64,000 bases of DNA from Salinilacustrithrix flava (GTDB lineage Bacteria; Actinomycetota; Acidimicrobiia; Acidimicrobiales; Salinilacustritrichaceae), in contig NZ_CP133888.1 in NCBI RefSeq assembly GCF_041228405.1, positions 2,542,001 through 2,606,000 on the forward strand, in the 5' to 3' direction. Positions 25,774 through 34,924 of this stretch are shown piece after piece. The notes under the pieces are model-generated. The model ran no database searches and was not told the origin of the DNA. It was given only the letters and a program-made list of their open reading frames with translations. Each line of letters begins with the position of its first letter. Position 1 is the first letter of the stretch. The position numbers and the translations under genes were made by a program.

Positions 25774-27512
25774 ATGGTCTCCTCGAAGGAGACGACGCCC
25801 TCGCCTCGCAGCACGTTCTTGAGCAGCTTGCCCGAGGCGTTGCGGGGGAGCTTGTCGCGCTGCAGCTCCACGTAGGCGGGGACCTTGAAGTTGGCCAGGC
25901 CGTCAGCCACCCACTGCTTGACCTCGGCCTCGGTCATGTCGTGGTCGGCCTCGATCTGCACGACGGCCTTGACCTCCTCGCCCAGCTCGGGGTGGGGGAC
26001 GCCGATGACGGCCGCGTCGGCGATGGCGTCGTGCTGGACCAGGCGCTCCTCGATCTCCACGCAGTAGATGTTCTCACCCCCGCGGATGATCATGTCCTTC
26101 TTGCGGTCGGTGATGAAGACGAAGCCCTCGTCGTCGACGTAGCCGATGTCGCCGGTGCGCAGCCAGCCGTCGACGATGGTCTCGGCCGTGGCCTCGGGCT
26201 TGTTCCAGTAGCCCTTCATCACGATCGGGCCCTTCACGCAGATCTCGCCGACCTCGCCGGTGCCGACGGCCTGGCCGGCGCCGTCGATGACCTGGATCTC
26301 CACCGTCGGCACCGGCGGGCCGACCGAGGTGGGCTTGCGCTTGGCGTTCTCGCCCGAGTTCACCGTGGCGACCGAGGAGGTCTCGGTGAGGCCGTAGGCG
26401 TTGGAGGTGCTCTTCACGTTGGGGAACGTGTCGGCGATCTTGCGCTGCAGCTCCTCGGCGGAGGGCGAGCCGCCGAACGCGACGGTCGTCACCGAGGAGG
26501 TGTCGTAGTCGTGGCGGTCGGGGTGCTCGCAGACCCGCCAGATCATGGTGGGCACCGCGGCCCAGATGTTGACGCCCTCCTCCTGGATGGTGCGCAGGGC
26601 CGCCTCGGGCTCGAACTTGCCGACCGGCATCACCAGGCGGAGGCCGGCGAGCATGCCCACCACGAGACCCGAGTGGCAGCCGGAGACGTGGAACAGGGGC
26701 GAGGTGAACAGCGACACGGTCTGGTCGGCGGCGTCGCCCTCGAGCGCGTTGCCAGCGTCGGGGTCGAGCATCGACGCGGCGACCGTGCTGAAGATCGTGT
26801 TCTGCAGGTTGGCGATCATGTTCCGGTGGGTGGACATGATCCCCTTGGGCTTCCCGGTGGTGCCCGAGGAGTAGAAGATCACCGCCACGTCGTCCTCGTC
26901 GATGGGGGCGTCGAGGAACGTCGTCGTCGGCTCGGCCATGAGCTCATCGAAGCGGTGGAGCTTGTCCCGGTGGGCGTCGCCCACGACGTCGGCGAAGTCG
27001 GCCGGATCGCAGTCGCGGGTCAGGTAGATGCGCTCGAGGTCGGGGCACTCGTCGAGCTGGTCGGCGATGCGCTCGAAGCGCTTGCGGTCGGCGACCAGGA
27101 CCTTGGCGCCGGAGTCCTGGAGCCCGTAGACGACCTCCTCGGCCTTCCACCAGCCGTTGAGGCCGACGAGGATGGCACCGCCGGTGACCGCCGCCCAGAA
27201 GGTGAGGCACCACTCGGGGTTGTTCTGGCTGAGCACCGCCACCCGGTCGCCGTGGTGCACGCCGGCCTGGTCTCGCAGGGCGTGGCCGACGCCGTTGGCC
27301 GTGGTGATGAAGCGCTCGAAGGTCCAGTCCTCGTCGCCGTAGCGGAGGAACACCTGGTCGCCACGGAGGAGCGACAGCTCGGGGATCTGGCGCAGGTGGG
27401 GCATGCGCTCGGCGTAGGTCTGCACCTCCACGCCGTTGACCGTGGCGGTCGTGATCTCGAACATCCCTCCCGGCCCCGTGAGCTGGGCGCGGACCTCGGC
27501 GGCGGTGGGCAT
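25770..27512 (-). CDS. Acyl-CoA synthetase (AMP-forming, class I adenylating enzyme)
   Basis: The 580-residue enzyme has the P-loop-like motif YSSGTTGKPKGIM, the A5 region AYGLTETSSVA, TGDIGYVDDEGFVFITDRKKDMI and the C-terminal catalytic lysine in NASGKLLKN. It activates a fatty or other carboxylic acid to acyl-AMP and then acyl-CoA; the chain length is not readable. ATG 27512 follows GGGGGAG at about 10 bases. The next gene downstream overlaps by four bases. Confidence 0.92.
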   Translation of the reverse strand: MPTAAEVRAQLTGPGGMFEITTATVNGVEVQTYAERMPHLRQIPELSLLRGDQVFLRYGDEDWTFERFITTANGVGHALRDQAGVHHGDRVAVLSQNNPEWCLTFWAAVTGGAILVGLNGWWKAEEVVYGLQDSGAKVLVADRKRFERIADQLDECPDLERIYLTRDCDPADFADVVGDAHRDKLHRFDELMAEPTTTFLDAPIDEDDVAVIFYSSGTTGKPKGIMSTHRNMIANLQNTIFSTVAASMLDPDAGNALEGDAADQTVSLFTSPLFHVSGCHSGLVVGMLAGLRLVMPVGKFEPEAALRTIQEEGVNIWAAVPTMIWRVCEHPDRHDYDTSSVTTVAFGGSPSAEELQRKIADTFPNVKSTSNAYGLTETSSVATVNSGENAKRKPTSVGPPVPTVEIQVIDGAGQAVGTGEVGEICVKGPIVMKGYWNKPEATAETIVDGWLRTGDIGYVDDEGFVFITDRKKDMIIRGGENIYCVEIEERLVQHDAIADAAVIGVPHPELGEEVKAVVQIEADHDMTEAEVKQWVADGLANFKVPAYVELQRDKLPRNASGKLLKNVLRGEGVVSFEETM

Positions 27513-27605
27513 GGTGTTCGAACTCCCCCTGGTGTCTGACTGGCTGGACGTCAGAGTCTGGCAAACGGCGTTGCCACTCCGCGAGCGGTGCCCGGACGCG
27601 ACGAA

Positions 27606-27626
27606 GGCCGGGCGCTGGGCCCGGCC
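27606..27626. terminator. Hairpin between LPRTG protein and acyl-CoA synthetase genes
   Basis: GGCCGGGC (27606-27613) and GCCCGGCC (27619-27626) form a perfect 8-base-pair stem. It follows the leftward LPRTG gene, so it fits a terminator for that gene. Confidence 0.55.
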
Positions 27627-27670
27627 TCCGGCAGACGGTCTTGACAGGAACCGTCGAGAGCTCGCTGGCG

Positions 27671-28069
27671 TCAGACGCCGTCGAAGCTGTTGCGGCGCTT
27701 CCTGGCGGTCAGTGCGAGGCCGACGCCGAGGATGGTGAGCGCACCGCCGAAGATGGCCGTGCCGCCGATGTCGTTGCCCGTGCGGGGGAGGGGGCGGCGG
27801 GTGACGTCGCCGGCGACGACTGCAGCCTCGGTCGTGGTGGTCGTGGCGATCACCTCGTCGGGCTCGACCTCGGTGGTGGTCGTCTCTTCCGGCTCCGTGG
27901 TGGTGGTCGTGGTCGTCGCCTCAGTGGTCGTCGACGTGCCGAGGACACTGGTGGTCGTCGTCTCCGGGACGGTCGGGGAGGTCGTGTCCTCCTGAGCGAT
28001 CGCCGTGCCGGCACCTGCGATCATGAGCAGCAGTCCCGCAAGTCCTGCGATCAGTCGTCGCTTCATCAT
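27671..28069 (-). CDS. Thr/Glu-rich surface protein with LPRTG sorting signal
   Basis: The 132-residue product has a signal peptide (MKRRLIAGLAGLL to GTAIAQ). A mucin-like region dominated by Thr runs and Glu-Pro follows (several runs of five to seven Thr). The C-terminal sortase signal is LPRTGN, then a hydrophobic helix and ARKRRNSFDGV. It is likely wall-anchored and possibly glycosylated on Thr. Two adjacent ATG codons make the exact start ambiguous by one residue. It matches the LPRTG gene at 19067-19528 in design. Confidence 0.72.
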   Translation of the reverse strand: MMKRRLIAGLAGLLLMIAGAGTAIAQEDTTSPTVPETTTTSVLGTSTTTEATTTTTTTEPEETTTTEVEPDEVIATTTTTEAAVVAGDVTRRPLPRTGNDIGGTAIFGGALTILGVGLALTARKRRNSFDGV

Positions 28070-28198
28070 TCGAACGCCCTTCGTTCCGCCTCGAGCCTGA
28101 AGCCCCGGTTCCGCTCGTCATCCTTCCACTTCGACCGAGCCCTTTCCACCCGCATCGATGCCGGGAATCGCCGCCCTCGGCTTCCGGGATCGGCCGTT

Positions 28199-30643
28199 TC
28201 AGTTCCCGTAGCGCAGCCGGTCGAGGCCGGTCCGCGCGCTCGACGGGCGGTCCACGTCGAGGACCAGGACGCGTTGATCTTGCGCGTTTGCCCAGTTCAC
28301 AGCGTTGGGATCGACGTTGACCCCCTCCGGGAGTCTGTCCTGTCGCACGTCCCAACCGTCTGGCGTGCGGACCTGGACGCGGAGCGAGTCGGGGTTCGCC
28401 ATCGGTTGGCGCAGCGGACGCAACACGTAGCGGCTGGACGGCTCGACTACTCCCCGTGCACGGATCACGACCTCGCGCTCACTCTCCGAAGGCACCGAGA
28501 TGTAGATGCGAACGGTGCGGTGACCGAGCTCCTCGAACCTGAGGTCGCCGGCCGGCTCGCCGTCGACCGTCACCTCCACGATCGGGTGGCTCGTGTAGGC
28601 GGTGAGCCAGATGTAGTTCTCACCGTCGGCCACCGGGCGCTGTCCGAGCGACTCGTCGCCACCCCACCCGATCACCGAGGGAGGCAGGCCCGAAGCCGGC
28701 GCATCGTTGCGGATCGTCGCCGTGAGGGTGGCTTCGACCTCTCCGGTCTCGGGATCCCAATCGGCCTCGTACCGGATGTCGCGATGGGTAAACCAGTCGA
28801 TCTTGTTGCCGTTCAGGTTCTGCGTGGTGATGCCGAAGGAGTCCACCCCGGCGGGCCGGGTGGCGCTGCCGTCCGCGCCGATGCGCTGAAACAGTGCCTG
28901 CTCGTCGTCGCGCCGGGACCAGAGCTGGAGGTGCCGGTCGTCCACAGCCGGTCCCAGCTCCTTCGCGATGGCGCGAGGGCCGGGCAGCTCGCCGCTGGTG
29001 AGCGTGTCGAAGACGACGGCGACGGTGTCGGACAGGAAGCCCTCCCGGTCTTCGGCGTCGTCCTGGCCGTAGAGCAGGTACTGCTCGTGGAGCAGGATCC
29101 GGGCCGCGTTCTCGGTGGTCAACGCCTCGGGGTACCCGTCGACCTGCACGGGCCCGGTGAGCTCGAGGAAGCGGGCCAGGCCGTGTGGGGTGAGGGCGAT
29201 GACTCCGTCCAGCTCCTCGCCACCGGACTGCGGGTAGAGCTGGGTCACGATCCGGCTCACCGTCGGGTGGTCGGGGGTGAAGTTGATGTTGCCCCAGTAG
29301 CGAGCGGCGCTCTGGCCGTAGACCTCGACGAACTCGGGCTCGCCCTCGATCCGTCGGCCTTCCGGATCGGGGCCACCCTCCGTCAGGTCGCGGCTGCGGC
29401 CCGACCTCGTCAGCATGAGCTGCCCGTCGTCGGCCACGATCTCGGCCCAGTTGCCCATGAACCCGCCGTTCGCCGTCGCCTCGGCCGGGTTCTGGAAGGC
29501 GATGAAGTAGCGGCGAGGCCCGTCGGCGCCGAGCAGGTCGGGGGCGACGGCCACGGCCTGCGCCGCCAGCTCGGCGCTCCCCAGCGCGTCGGTCACCTCG
29601 GTGCGGAGGGTCTCGAGCCGGTCAGCGAGCGGGCGCACCAGCAGGGGGCTGTCGATGTCGTCGAGGCGCGCGTCAGCTCGGCGGAGCGACGAGAGCGAGC
29701 GGTCCAACGGATCCTGCAGGGCGGCCAGCGCGTCGAGGTCGACCCGCCCGTTCCTCGGCCGCACCGAGTCCACGTCGGCGTCCTCGGTGGCATCGGCGGC
29801 GGTGCGGGCCAGGTCCGCGCCGGCCGAGGCCATGGTCGTGACCGCACGGGTCTGCTGCGCGACGCCGGGCACGAGCAGGGCGGGGCGGGCCCACCAGACG
29901 GTGAGGTCCTCCTCGGCGGACGCGAAGGCCCCCGCGGCATCGCGGAGGTTCGAGCGCGCTCGCTCGTCGTCGTCTCCGAGCTGGTCGATGCCGTCCCGGG
30001 CGAAGTCGACGGCTCGATCGATGTCGGTCCGGGCCGACAGCGCGGCCCCCAGGCCGGCGACAGCCCCGAGCACGAGGACGACCACGACCAGGGCGGTGGC
30101 GACGACGATGCGGCCGCGTGCGGGACGACCGGTCCGAGCGAGTCCGACCAGCAGCACCGGCAGTGATGCGACGGCGACGGCAGCGGCGCTGGCGCCGGTG
30201 GCGACAGGCCAGTCCAGGTGCGCCAGCGGGCCGATGCCCGCTGCGGCTGCGAGCGCCGCCGCCGCCGGCGTGCTCGCGCCGGCAGCAGCGAGTGCCCAGA
30301 ACGCGCCGGCGGCCACGGTCGCGACCGGCGCGCCGGGGGTGTCGGCGATCAGCAGCGTCGCCACCGACACGAGCAGGAGCCAGGTCGTCGACGCGGTGCC
30401 GGCACGGGCGGCCGCGAGCGGGACCAAGGCACCGAAGCCCATGAGGAGGAACACATCGAACGGCTCCCAGCCGGTTGGGGCCGTGTCGGCGAGGGCGAGC
30501 GCCACCGCGCCCCCGCCAGCGGCGACCCAGACGAAGGCCGGTGGCAGGCGGGCGGGGAGCCCGGGCTGCACGACGGCGAGCACCGCCATCGTGAGCGCTC
30601 CGACGGCGACAGCGACGAGCAGCACGGCGGAATCCCACCACAT
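28199..30643 (-). CDS. DUF4012 domain-containing membrane protein
   Basis: The roughly 814-residue protein begins with about nine hydrophobic segments, starting at MWWDSAVLLVAVAVG. A large extracytoplasmic region follows, with the DUF4012 blocks YFIAFQNPAEATANGGFMGNWAEI and FTPDHPTVSRIVTQLYPQ and the 2-domain tail ending DRLRYGN. Such proteins occur in actinobacterial polysaccharide loci and function is not established. ATG 30643 is preferred because the longer frame overlaps the divergent epimerase gene. Confidence 0.8.
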   Translation of the reverse strand: MWWDSAVLLVAVAVGALTMAVLAVVQPGLPARLPPAFVWVAAGGGAVALALADTAPTGWEPFDVFLLMGFGALVPLAAARAGTASTTWLLLVSVATLLIADTPGAPVATVAAGAFWALAAAGASTPAAAALAAAAGIGPLAHLDWPVATGASAAAVAVASLPVLLVGLARTGRPARGRIVVATALVVVVLVLGAVAGLGAALSARTDIDRAVDFARDGIDQLGDDDERARSNLRDAAGAFASAEEDLTVWWARPALLVPGVAQQTRAVTTMASAGADLARTAADATEDADVDSVRPRNGRVDLDALAALQDPLDRSLSSLRRADARLDDIDSPLLVRPLADRLETLRTEVTDALGSAELAAQAVAVAPDLLGADGPRRYFIAFQNPAEATANGGFMGNWAEIVADDGQLMLTRSGRSRDLTEGGPDPEGRRIEGEPEFVEVYGQSAARYWGNINFTPDHPTVSRIVTQLYPQSGGEELDGVIALTPHGLARFLELTGPVQVDGYPEALTTENAARILLHEQYLLYGQDDAEDREGFLSDTVAVVFDTLTSGELPGPRAIAKELGPAVDDRHLQLWSRRDDEQALFQRIGADGSATRPAGVDSFGITTQNLNGNKIDWFTHRDIRYEADWDPETGEVEATLTATIRNDAPASGLPPSVIGWGGDESLGQRPVADGENYIWLTAYTSHPIVEVTVDGEPAGDLRFEELGHRTVRIYISVPSESEREVVIRARGVVEPSSRYVLRPLRQPMANPDSLRVQVRTPDGWDVRQDRLPEGVNVDPNAVNWANAQDQRVLVLDVDRPSSARTGLDRLRYGN

Positions 30644-30674
30644 CGGGACGCGGAGGTGGCGATCAGGGGTGCCG

Positions 30675-30686
30675 TAGCCTCCGGCC
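30675..30686 (+). promoter_or_regulatory. Leaderless-type -10 element of the epimerase gene
   Basis: TAGCCT (30675-30680) lies exactly 6 bases before ATG 30687 with no ribosome binding site. Confidence 0.5.
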
Positions 30687-31628
30687 ATGCGCGTGCTCAT
30701 CACCGGCGGAGCCGGCTTCATCGGCGCCAACCTGTCGAAGGCTCTGGTGGAGCAGGGTCACGAGGTCGTCGTGCTCGACGACCTCTCCACCGGCAGCAAG
30801 GACAACCTGGCCGGTGTCCCCGTGCGCTTCGTCGAGGGCACGATCCTCAGCGCCTCGGATCTCGACGGCGTGGTGGACGGCGTCGATTCGGTGGTCCACC
30901 TGGCTGCCCGCCCCTCGGTGCCGCGCTCGATCCAGGACCCGATGGCGTCGCACCTGGCCAACGCGACCGGCACGGCCGAGGTGCTCGAGGCCGTCCGGCG
31001 GGCCGGTGCGAACCGGGAGCGACCGGCGCAGGTGATCGTCGCCTCGTCCTCGTCCGTGTACGGCGCCAACCCGACGCTTCCCAAGTCCGAGGACCTCGCC
31101 CCCCGGCCGGTCAGCCCGTACGCCGCATCGAAGCTGGCGACCGAGTCCTACGCCCTGGCCTGGGGTGCCTCCTTCGGCATGGACGTGCTGGCCGTGCGCT
31201 TCTTCAACGTGTTCGGCCCGCTCCAGGCGGCCGGCCACGCCTACGCCGCCGTCGTCCCCGCCTTCGTCGACGCCGCGCTCGCCGGTCGTCCGCTGCCCGT
31301 GCACGGCGACGGCACCCAGAGCCGCGACTTCACCTACGTCGGCTCGGTCTGCGCCGTGCTCGGCGACGCGATCGCACGCCGGGTGTCCGACCCCGAGCCG
31401 ATGAACCTGGCCTTCGGGTCACGGGTGACGCTGCTCGAGGTCATCGCCGAGCTCGGGGCGATCATCGGCGACGATCTCGAGGTCGAGCACCAGCCCACCC
31501 GAGCCGGGGACGTGCCGCACTCCCAGGCCGACACGACCCGGCTGCGCTCGCTCTTCCCCGGCGTGGAGCCGGTGCCGTTCACGACCGGCCTGACGGCCAC
31601 GGTCGACTGGTTCCGCTCCCGCGACTGA
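30687..31628 (+). CDS. NAD-dependent epimerase/dehydratase (UDP-glucose 4-epimerase-like)
   Basis: The 313-residue extended short-chain dehydrogenase has the NAD motif TGGAGFIGANL, the DDLSTGSKDNL loop typical of UDP-hexose 4-epimerases, the catalytic SSSSVYG and YAASKLATE (YxxxK), and the RFFNVFGP substrate block. It probably epimerises or dehydrates a nucleotide sugar for surface glycans. It begins at a leaderless-type promoter and is divergent from the DUF4012 gene. Confidence 0.9.
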   Translation: MRVLITGGAGFIGANLSKALVEQGHEVVVLDDLSTGSKDNLAGVPVRFVEGTILSASDLDGVVDGVDSVVHLAARPSVPRSIQDPMASHLANATGTAEVLEAVRRAGANRERPAQVIVASSSSVYGANPTLPKSEDLAPRPVSPYAASKLATESYALAWGASFGMDVLAVRFFNVFGPLQAAGHAYAAVVPAFVDAALAGRPLPVHGDGTQSRDFTYVGSVCAVLGDAIARRVSDPEPMNLAFGSRVTLLEVIAELGAIIGDDLEVEHQPTRAGDVPHSQADTTRLRSLFPGVEPVPFTTGLTATVDWFRSRD

Positions 31629-31703
31629 TCAACCCGAGCGCGTCGGGATGGCGCTCCTTGTGCAGGTCGGTCTTCGGCCCCTCGTCCGGCCGGCCCCCAA
31701 CGC

Positions 31704-33014
31704 TCAGAACGGTGGCGGATCGCCCGGCGGGGCGGCGGGCGCCAGCGGCTCCAGATCGACCCGCGGTGGCCCGGCTCGGGGGTCGGAGAGCGGACGGCCG
31801 TCGGGGAGGGAGAACCGGGGTCTGCCGTCGATCATCTCGACGACCAGCTCGCCGGCGTGGATGCGAGCGTGGTGGTGCTCGCAGCCCAAGTGCAGGTTGT
31901 CGAGGTCGGTGAGGCCGTGGGGCTTCCAGTGCTCGACGTGGTGGGCTTGGGTCCAGCCGGCGGGTATGTCGCAGCCGGGGACGGCGCAGGTGGGGCCGTC
32001 GCGGGCGACGAGTGCTCGGCGTTGGGCGGCGGTGGCGGTGCGCACGGCTCGGCCGTGGTCGAGGACGAGGCCTTCGGCGTCGAGGACCATGCGGGCGACG
32101 GAGGCATCGCACAGCCAGCGCTCCAGCAGCGGGGCGGGCACGGCGGCACGCCACTGCAGCTCGAGGGCGGCCATCCACTCCTCGGGGCTGGCGGTGCCGG
32201 TGATGGTGGGGAGGTTGGTGTGGACGGTGAAGAGCGGCTGACGACCGGCCGGGTTCCTGGGCGACACGGCTGCCCGGTCCAGGATCCGGAGGAGCGCCCG
32301 AGCCCGACGCCGGGACATCGTCTCGCCAGCGCGCGGGTCGGTGGGGTCGACGTCGCGGGCGGCCTTGTCCTCGGCTCGGATCTGGGCGGTGACCTCGTCC
32401 AGGATCGCCTTGGCCCGGATGGCTCCTTCGCTGCCGAGGTCGAAGCGGCCCTTGAGCCGGCCGTCGATGGTCTGGGACAGGTGGAAGGTGTCGTCGGGAC
32501 CTTCACCCGGGTCCGGCCCGTCCGGGTCGAACGAGCGCAGCCAGGCTTCGACGAACCCGGCGAGGTCGTCTGCTGACATGGTCTCGGCGATGCCGACCAG
32601 GGTCTCTTCCTGTTCGGCGAACACGTCGGCGGTGCGCTTGTTCAGGCAGCGGCCGAGCACCTGGGCGTGGGATCCGGTGATGCGGCCGTCACCGACGGCG
32701 GCGTCGGTGGCCGGCATCGAGCGGAGCTTGTCGGCCAAGGCGCACCGGGACCCGGTGATGTCGCGCCGCTGACCGGTGCGCTGGGTGAGCCAGGTGGCCA
32801 TGTTCCGCGCGCCGTCGCGCACGTGGGCTCCCCGTGCCTGCAGATCGGATACGAGCAAGCCGATCAGGTGGTCGAACCGTTCGCGCTCGCGTTCGATCGC
32901 CACCAGCTCGCCCGCCACGACCGACCAGTCCAGATCAGACCCTTCGACGGCGCGCACCTCTGCCTGCAACCGGTCGACCGTCTCTTGCAGCAGCTCGATG
33001 GTGGGCCCGAACAA
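31704..33014 (-). CDS. DUF222/HNH endonuclease (13E12-like family)
   Basis: The 436-residue protein has an N-terminal DUF222 helical region and a C-terminal HNH nuclease domain: CAVPGCDIPAGWTQAHHVEHW, then NLHLGCEHHHARIHAG, giving the metal/zinc CxxC, HH and N/H residues. The start is TTG 33014, supported by GGAGGTGT a few bases upstream. The gene lies behind a promoter with an SOS box, matching mycobacterial 13E12-type genes that are damage-induced. Its DNA target is unknown. Confidence 0.9.
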   Translation of the reverse strand: MFGPTIELLQETVDRLQAEVRAVEGSDLDWSVVAGELVAIERERERFDHLIGLLVSDLQARGAHVRDGARNMATWLTQRTGQRRDITGSRCALADKLRSMPATDAAVGDGRITGSHAQVLGRCLNKRTADVFAEQEETLVGIAETMSADDLAGFVEAWLRSFDPDGPDPGEGPDDTFHLSQTIDGRLKGRFDLGSEGAIRAKAILDEVTAQIRAEDKAARDVDPTDPRAGETMSRRRARALLRILDRAAVSPRNPAGRQPLFTVHTNLPTITGTASPEEWMAALELQWRAAVPAPLLERWLCDASVARMVLDAEGLVLDHGRAVRTATAAQRRALVARDGPTCAVPGCDIPAGWTQAHHVEHWKPHGLTDLDNLHLGCEHHHARIHAGELVVEMIDGRPRFSLPDGRPLSDPRAGPPRVDLEPLAPAAPPGDPPPF

Positions 33015-33098
33015 AGGACACCTCCGCAGGTGGGTGGATCAGCGGGGAAGTGACGATGTCGGGAGCCCTTCGAACGCCGTGCTCCGAGGCGTGGGTCC

Positions 33099-33127
33099 AC
33101 GATAGAGCGAACACCTGTTCGTTGCAA
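33099..33127 (-). promoter_or_regulatory. SOS-box promoter of the HNH endonuclease gene
   Basis: Read leftward, TTGCAA (33127-33122), exactly 17 bases, and TATCGT (33104-33099) form a good promoter. The spacer contains CGAACAGGTGTTCG (33121-33108), a perfect match to the actinobacterial LexA box CGAAC-4-GTTCG. LexA bound there would cover the spacer and block the promoter. The untranslated leader would be about 78 bases. Confidence 0.85.
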
Positions 33128-33158
33128 CCCTCGGCCGGAAAGTGTCGACGGAATCGGC

Positions 33159-33767
33159 TCAGAGCTCGAGGGGGCGGGCCGGCGCCCCGACCACGACTGC
33201 GCCTGCGTCCACGTCCCGGGTCACCACGGCCCCGGCGCCCACGACGGCGCCCGCGCCCACGGTGAGCCCCTGCAGCACCACAGCGCCGCTCCCGATCATC
33301 GACGCTCGGCCCAACCGCACCGCACCGGCGACGTTGGCCCCGGGCAGCACGGTGGCGCCCTCCTCGAGGACGCAGTCGTGGCCGACGGTGGCGGTGTAGT
33401 GGACTTGGACGTGGGCGCCGAGCGACACGGACGACGAGATGTGGGCCCCGCCGGACACGAGGCACCCGTCGGAGATCTCGGTGAGCGGCCCGACGATCGA
33501 GCGGGGATGCACCAGCGACGTGGACAGCGGCACGGCGCCGACGGCGGCGAGGCGCGCCGCGACATCGAGACGGACCGAGGGCTGCCCGATGGCGACGACG
33601 AAGGTCGCACCGGCCGGGATGGCGTCCGGCCCCCGGACCGGCAGGTCACGCACGGTCGACCCCGCTTTGGCGTCGTCGAGGAACCCGGCGACGTCCAGCC
33701 CGGCGGCGATGGCGACGTCGAGCGCTTCCCGCCCCACGCCACCGGCCCCTGCGATCCACAGCTCCAC
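33159..33767 (-). CDS. NeuD/PglD-type sugar O- or N-acetyltransferase
   Basis: The 202-residue protein from GTG 33767 has a small nucleotide-binding-like N-terminal domain (LWIAGAGGVGREALDVA). A left-handed beta-helix of hexapeptide repeats follows (GAHISSSVSLGAHVQVHYTA, with catalytic His in the TVGHDC block), ending VVGAPARPLEL. Members acetylate nucleotide-linked or polymer sugars. It is convergent with the HNH gene and divergent from the ligase-like gene. Confidence 0.88.
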   Translation of the reverse strand: MELWIAGAGGVGREALDVAIAAGLDVAGFLDDAKAGSTVRDLPVRGPDAIPAGATFVVAIGQPSVRLDVAARLAAVGAVPLSTSLVHPRSIVGPLTEISDGCLVSGGAHISSSVSLGAHVQVHYTATVGHDCVLEEGATVLPGANVAGAVRLGRASMIGSGAVVLQGLTVGAGAVVGAGAVVTRDVDAGAVVVGAPARPLEL

Positions 33768-33824
33768 GCCACCATCGTGGCCGTTCGACGTGCGCCCACG
33801 GGTGACCGCCGGTCGCGCCGCTCG

Positions 33825-33838
33825 TAGCCTGCGGGAGG
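33825..33838 (+). promoter_or_regulatory. -10 element upstream of the O-antigen ligase-like gene
   Basis: TAGCCT (33825-33830) is 8 bases before ATG 33839. A GGGAGG immediately before the ATG is too close to act as a normal ribosome binding site, so the transcript is probably leaderless. Confidence 0.4.
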
Positions 33839-34843
33839 ATGCCGCTCCCGCCCACCACCGCGAGCGCAGCACGGCGGGCGGACGTCGGCGCCCTCGCACT
33901 CGTGGGTGGGCTGGCGGTGTGGACTGCGCTCGTCGCCGGGGGCGGGGAGGGTCGATCGGCCCCGGTCCTGCTCCTGCTGGCCGGGCTGGTCGCGGCGGTG
34001 CTGCTCGGTCGACGGCTCGCCGGGTGGCCCGGACTGGTCCCGAAGGCGCTGGCGAGCGCGATCGCAGGGGCGTTCGCGCTCACCTACCCCGGGCTGCTCG
34101 GGGCCGGCGGTGCGCCGACCGGCTACGCCAACTCCAACGCGACCCTCGCTGCGGTCGGGGTCGTGGCTGCGGTCGCCAGCGCACGGCAGGCGCCCGCCGG
34201 GAGGGAGCGCCAGGCATGGACCGCCGTCGCCGCCACGCTGGTGGTCGCGACCCTGCTCACCCGATCGACAGCGGGCATCGCGGTGCTCGCACTCGCCGGC
34301 GCCCTGCTGCTGCTCGCCACGTGGAGCCGGTGGCCTCCGGTCGTCGCCGTCGGGGGTGCGGTGGCCACCAGCCTCGTCCTGGGTCTGAGCGTCCTGTTGG
34401 CGGTGGACGACTCGGCACCGCTCGCCGGCTCCGACGTCGTCCGGGTCGAGCTCTGGTCGGCCGCGGTCGACCTCGCTCGCGAGGAACCCGTGCGCGGCCT
34501 CGGGCCGGGTGCGTTCGAGGCGCGCAACCCGGTCACGCAGGACGCCGACCTGCGCTGGGTGCACCACGAGTACCTGGAGCTCGCCGTGGAGCTCGGTGGG
34601 GTCGGCGTCGTGCTCGTCGTCGCGCTCGGGCTGGCCGTCCTGGCTCGTCTCGCCCTCGCGGGGGGCGACGGGACGACAGCGGCCGCGGCGGTCACCATCG
34701 TCGCCGTGCACGGCACCGTCGACCACGTCTGGCATGCGCCCGCGCTGCTCCTCGTCTCTGCGCTGCTCGTCGGCGGCGCCACCGTGTGGAGAACAGGCCA
34801 GAGGCCACCCTCGGTGGCGGAAGTGCCGCCGGAACGGACCTGA
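33839..34843 (+). CDS. O-antigen ligase-like membrane protein
   Basis: The 334-residue protein has about eight hydrophobic segments and an extracytoplasmic loop with GLGPGAFE and VHHEYLELAVELGGVG, a combination typical of the O-antigen ligase/Wzy polymerase superfamily (WaaL_Wzy). It would transfer or polymerise lipid-linked glycans outside the membrane. It is shorter than most family members (around 400 residues or more). Confidence 0.78.
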   Translation: MPLPPTTASAARRADVGALALVGGLAVWTALVAGGGEGRSAPVLLLLAGLVAAVLLGRRLAGWPGLVPKALASAIAGAFALTYPGLLGAGGAPTGYANSNATLAAVGVVAAVASARQAPAGRERQAWTAVAATLVVATLLTRSTAGIAVLALAGALLLLATWSRWPPVVAVGGAVATSLVLGLSVLLAVDDSAPLAGSDVVRVELWSAAVDLAREEPVRGLGPGAFEARNPVTQDADLRWVHHEYLELAVELGGVGVVLVVALGLAVLARLALAGGDGTTAAAAVTIVAVHGTVDHVWHAPALLLVSALLVGGATVWRTGQRPPSVAEVPPERT

Positions 34844-34924
34844 AGACCATTGTCGGTGACGCAGCGGAGGCGGTACCGTTCGGGACCGGCCGGCCCGGCG
34901 GTGGGGCGGCCGAGCGGGAGAGAC

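Noticed and set aside
31704..33014. Homing endonuclease or intron-encoded nuclease
   Set aside because: DUF222 plus HNH with an SOS promoter matches the 13E12-type actinobacterial family; no intron or intein context is present.
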